From Sandaracinaceae bacterium (GTDB taxonomy: Bacteria; Myxococcota_A; Polyangia; Polyangiales; Houyiibacteriaceae): 64,000 nt of DNA. The position numbers and the translations under genes are program-made. Location of the stretch: contig JACKEJ010000007.1 in the NCBI GenBank assembly GCA_020633055.1, forward strand, positions 620,001-684,000, written 5' to 3'. How positions within the stretch are numbered: the first letter of the stretch is position 1; every line of letters starts with the position of its first letter. The notes beneath the pieces were generated by a model. The model was not told the origin of the DNA. It made no database searches and saw only the letters and a list, made by a program, of their open reading frames with translations. Shown piece after piece: positions 61,997-64,000 of this stretch.

Positions 61997-62099
61997 GCGA
62001 GTGGGCGCGAGGGTACCCAAGGTCGAGCGAACGGCAAAGTCGTTCGCGCCTCGGGGACCTCCGCGCCCACCGTTGGTCGGGGCTGCGCGGACGCGTGGC

Positions 62100-62669
62100 C
62101 TATGCGTCGAGCCGCGCCAGCAGGTCCGCTGCCGTCGCGTCGGAGTCGACCGTGATGCGCAGCGTGAGCGGCTCACGCGCCTCGCCGACCGACTCGATGG
62201 TGGCCTGCTGCCCCGGGTAGAGCTTGGCGAGCGTCGCCTCGAGGGCGGGCTTCACGGCGGCGACCGTCTCTTCGCTGTTCGGCGCGAGGAGGCGATCCTG
62301 GATGCGGAAGAGCACCTCGCCCGTACCGAAGCGCGCGGCGAGCCCCTCCTGCGCTTCGAGGCGCGCGCAGCTGGAGAGGGCCCGGCGGAACGTGTCGGTC
62401 ACGCGCGCGGCGAAGTCCCCCTCGGCCAGCCGCTTGCGGCTGTAGGTGAACCCCTGCCGCGCGTCGTCGCGGTCCACCGCGTAGTTGGCGTGGTGCCCGA
62501 TGATCATCACGCCCGGGCCGTCGGGCACGTGCGAGTAGTCGGCCACGTCGATCAGCAGCTCGTCCGACACGACGCGCCGCTTGATCCACTCGTGGAACAC
62601 GGGGACGAGCGCGACGTCGCTGATCTCGTCGCGCGCGAAGAACTTCACTTGGAGTTTCTGGGCTTGCAT
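62100..62669 (-). CDS. Hypothetical protein next to nitrite/sulfite reductase
   Basis: 189 aa, soluble, not recognised. It begins MQAQKLQVKFFARDEIS. Two repeated alpha/beta modules are suggested (VMIIGHHANYAVDRDDAR; TLRITVDSDATAADLLARL). It lies 38 bases downstream of the reductase gene on the same strand, so it is probably co-transcribed and may be a dedicated accessory factor (inference). The ATG at 62667-62669 is chosen. Confidence 0.65.
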   Translation of the reverse strand: MQAQKLQVKFFARDEISDVALVPVFHEWIKRRVVSDELLIDVADYSHVPDGPGVMIIGHHANYAVDRDDARQGFTYSRKRLAEGDFAARVTDTFRRALSSCARLEAQEGLAARFGTGEVLFRIQDRLLAPNSEETVAAVKPALEATLAKLYPGQQATIESVGEAREPLTLRITVDSDATAADLLARLDA

Positions 62670-62707
62670 GGCTGTCTCGTTTCCTACGCGGGTTGCTGCG
62701 ACGGCGT

Positions 62708-64000
62708 TCACTCGGCGGCTCGGTTCGCGGCCTCGAGCCAGCGCTGATACGTCGCGTGGCAGGCGTCGAGGAAGAGCTGGGCCTCGTCCATGCACTTGTG
62801 CGCGATCTCCTTGTTGGCGCCCACGAAGCGCTGGCTCGCGTGCAAGCCGAGGAAGAAGTGCGCGAACTTGTTGCCGACGAACGGGTCGTTGAACAGGCCG
62901 GGGTCGGCCACGTGCGTCTTGAACTGGAGCGCCACGTCGTCGGCGTCGTCGCGGCACTGCTTGTCCAGGTGCCGGACCAGCGCCTTCGCCGCGGTCACCA
63001 TCGACTGGAAGGCCCCCGCGGCAGCCGTGGCCGGGTCACCGCCGACGCTGTCCAGGATGTCTTGCGCGCCGTGCAGCTCCTGCTCCGCGGCCTGCAGACC
63101 GAACTCGACGAACGGCACGATCTCGCCGGCGCACTCGCCGATGCCGATGTCGCCGATGGTGTACTCGCGCGGGTCGCCCCAGTCGCTGTAGAAGCTCGGG
63201 TCCTCCTCGTAGCTGGGGATGGCCTGCAGCGGCTTCAGGATGGCCCGGAAGTCCTTCTTGCCGACGCGCTCGATGAACGCGCGGAAGGACTCGCCCCGCT
63301 CGCGGTTGGCCACGTAGTGATCCGTGATGGCCTGCACCGTCTTGGGGATGTTCTTGGACGGCACGGCGCCCACCACCAAGCCGTACTTGGCCGCGTTCTC
63401 GGTCCACTGTCCGCCGAGCACGACGTTGAAGTGGGGCACCTTGCGCCCGCCGGCCGCGCGGCTGACGCCGGTGAACCCGATGTCCGCCGCGTGGTGCTGG
63501 CCACAGCTGTTGAAGCAGCCGCTGGACTTGATGCGCAGCTCGCGCACCTGCTTGTCGAGCGACTCCTCGACCACCGTCAGGCGGCGCTTGAGCTCCGCCG
63601 TGAGGCCACGCGACGAGGAGATGCCCAGCTTGCACGTGTCGGTGCCGGGGCAGGACGTCATGTCCGTGATGGTGCCCGCGCCCGCCTCGGCGAAGCCGAT
63701 GGCCGAGAGGCGCTCCCAGAACGAAAGCGCGTCCGCGCCGCTCAGCCAGCGCATGGCGAGGTTCTGCTCGACGGTGCAGCGGATGCCGTCGCCGGTGTAG
63801 TCGCGCGCGAGGTCCGCGATGAGGCGCGCCTGCCGCGAGGTGAAGTCGCCCAGCGGGAGCTTCACGATGGCGGTGTAGTAGCCCTCCTGCACCTGAGGCT
63901 TGAGGTTGTACTCGGCCCACTTCAGGAACGCGGCCGGGCCCTCGGTCGGAAGCGCGGCTCCCGGGCGGATGGGCTTCTCGTCGAGGCGGCTCAGGTCCTT
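62708..64000 (-). CDS. Ferredoxin-type nitrite/sulfite reductase (5' end beyond window)
   Basis: Siroheme-[4Fe-4S] reductase; the reading frame is open to the window edge, 430 codons shown. Cluster ligands are the C-x5-C pair (CPGTDTC, about 63632-63655) and C-x3-C pair (CFNSC, about 63497-63516) in SGCFNSCGQHHAAD. Siroheme-domain strands include YYTAIVKLPLGDFTSRQ and GIRCTVEQNLAMRWL. The C-terminal part (about 62708-63050) is an extra helical region beyond the usual enzyme. Nitrite versus sulfite cannot be decided from the sequence alone. cysC at 27865 is distant. Confidence 0.92.
   Translation of the reverse strand, partial: KDLSRLDEKPIRPGAALPTEGPAAFLKWAEYNLKPQVQEGYYTAIVKLPLGDFTSRQARLIADLARDYTGDGIRCTVEQNLAMRWLSGADALSFWERLSAIGFAEAGAGTITDMTSCPGTDTCKLGISSSRGLTAELKRRLTVVEESLDKQVRELRIKSSGCFNSCGQHHAADIGFTGVSRAAGGRKVPHFNVVLGGQWTENAAKYGLVVGAVPSKNIPKTVQAITDHYVANRERGESFRAFIERVGKKDFRAILKPLQAIPSYEEDPSFYSDWGDPREYTIGDIGIGECAGEIVPFVEFGLQAAEQELHGAQDILDSVGGDPATAAAGAFQSMVTAAKALVRHLDKQCRDDADDVALQFKTHVADPGLFNDPFVGNKFAHFFLGLHASQRFVGANKEIAHKCMDEAQLFLDACHATYQRWLEAANRAAE

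Overview
The window is a very G+C-rich chromosomal segment with tightly packed genes, many joined by 4-base ATGA, GTGA or TTGA overlaps. Gene content points to a myxobacterium-like member of the Myxococcota, probably the Polyangia/Sandaracinaceae side (inference). Supporting features are two eukaryotic-type Ser/Thr kinases, a pair of myxobacterial-type outer-membrane beta-barrel proteins, a MopE-type metal-binding repeat, a tandem calcium-binding EGF lipoprotein, an FG-GAP protein with a MYXO-CTERM-like tail, and many lipoproteins and signal peptides. I see no phage, insertion sequence, integrase, CRISPR array or rRNA.

Layout. 0-2.5 kb (+): end of an unknown gene, a kinase fused to a degenerate cyclase-like domain and zinc ribbon, and an unknown protein. 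2.5-7.2 kb (-): Lon protease and a GT-C membrane protein. 7.3-9.2 kb (+): a second GT-C-like membrane protein. 9.3-17.9 kb (-): an eight-gene compact operon of alpha/beta hydrolase, lipoprotein, trpG, trpD, trpC, NAD-dependent epimerase, lipase and membrane sulfatase. 18.0-27.8 kb (+): Ig-like membrane protein, ftsY, two beta-barrel proteins, then a coupled FAH-hydrolase / helical protein / DUF2868 / DUF3482-GTPase operon. 27.9-32.7 kb (-): UbiB-like kinase, ruvX, mltG, DUF72 protein and cysC. 32.8-35.7 kb (+): a two-domain cyclic-nucleotide-binding protein and a glycosyltransferase. 35.8-37.3 kb (-): a primary-type sigma-70 factor. 37.6-44.9 kb (+): ABC exporter, HEAT-repeat protein, lipoprotein, unknown protein, trpE (separated from trpGDC) and tRNA-Asp. 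45-46.4 kb (-): three small unknown genes. 46.4-55.2 kb (+): a long non-coding stretch with a strongly folded inverted repeat, then glyA, a TetR regulator, VanW protein, coaBC, a second kinase, and a macro-like protein plus YciO; one unknown gene lies on the opposite strand. 55.4-61.7 kb (+): EGF-repeat lipoprotein with several frameshifts and the FG-GAP protein. 61.6-64 kb (-): apaG, an unknown protein and a nitrite/sulfite reductase that runs off the window.

Working together: trpGDC and trpE supply the early tryptophan pathway from two loci. cysC and the siroheme reductase fit assimilatory sulfur or nitrogen reduction. lon, ftsY, the sigma factor, ruvX, mltG, glyA and coaBC are housekeeping. 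The least understood parts are the DUF2868/DUF3482 operon, the macro-like/CarD-like fusion, the EF-hand loop inside RuvX, and the structured element before glyA.
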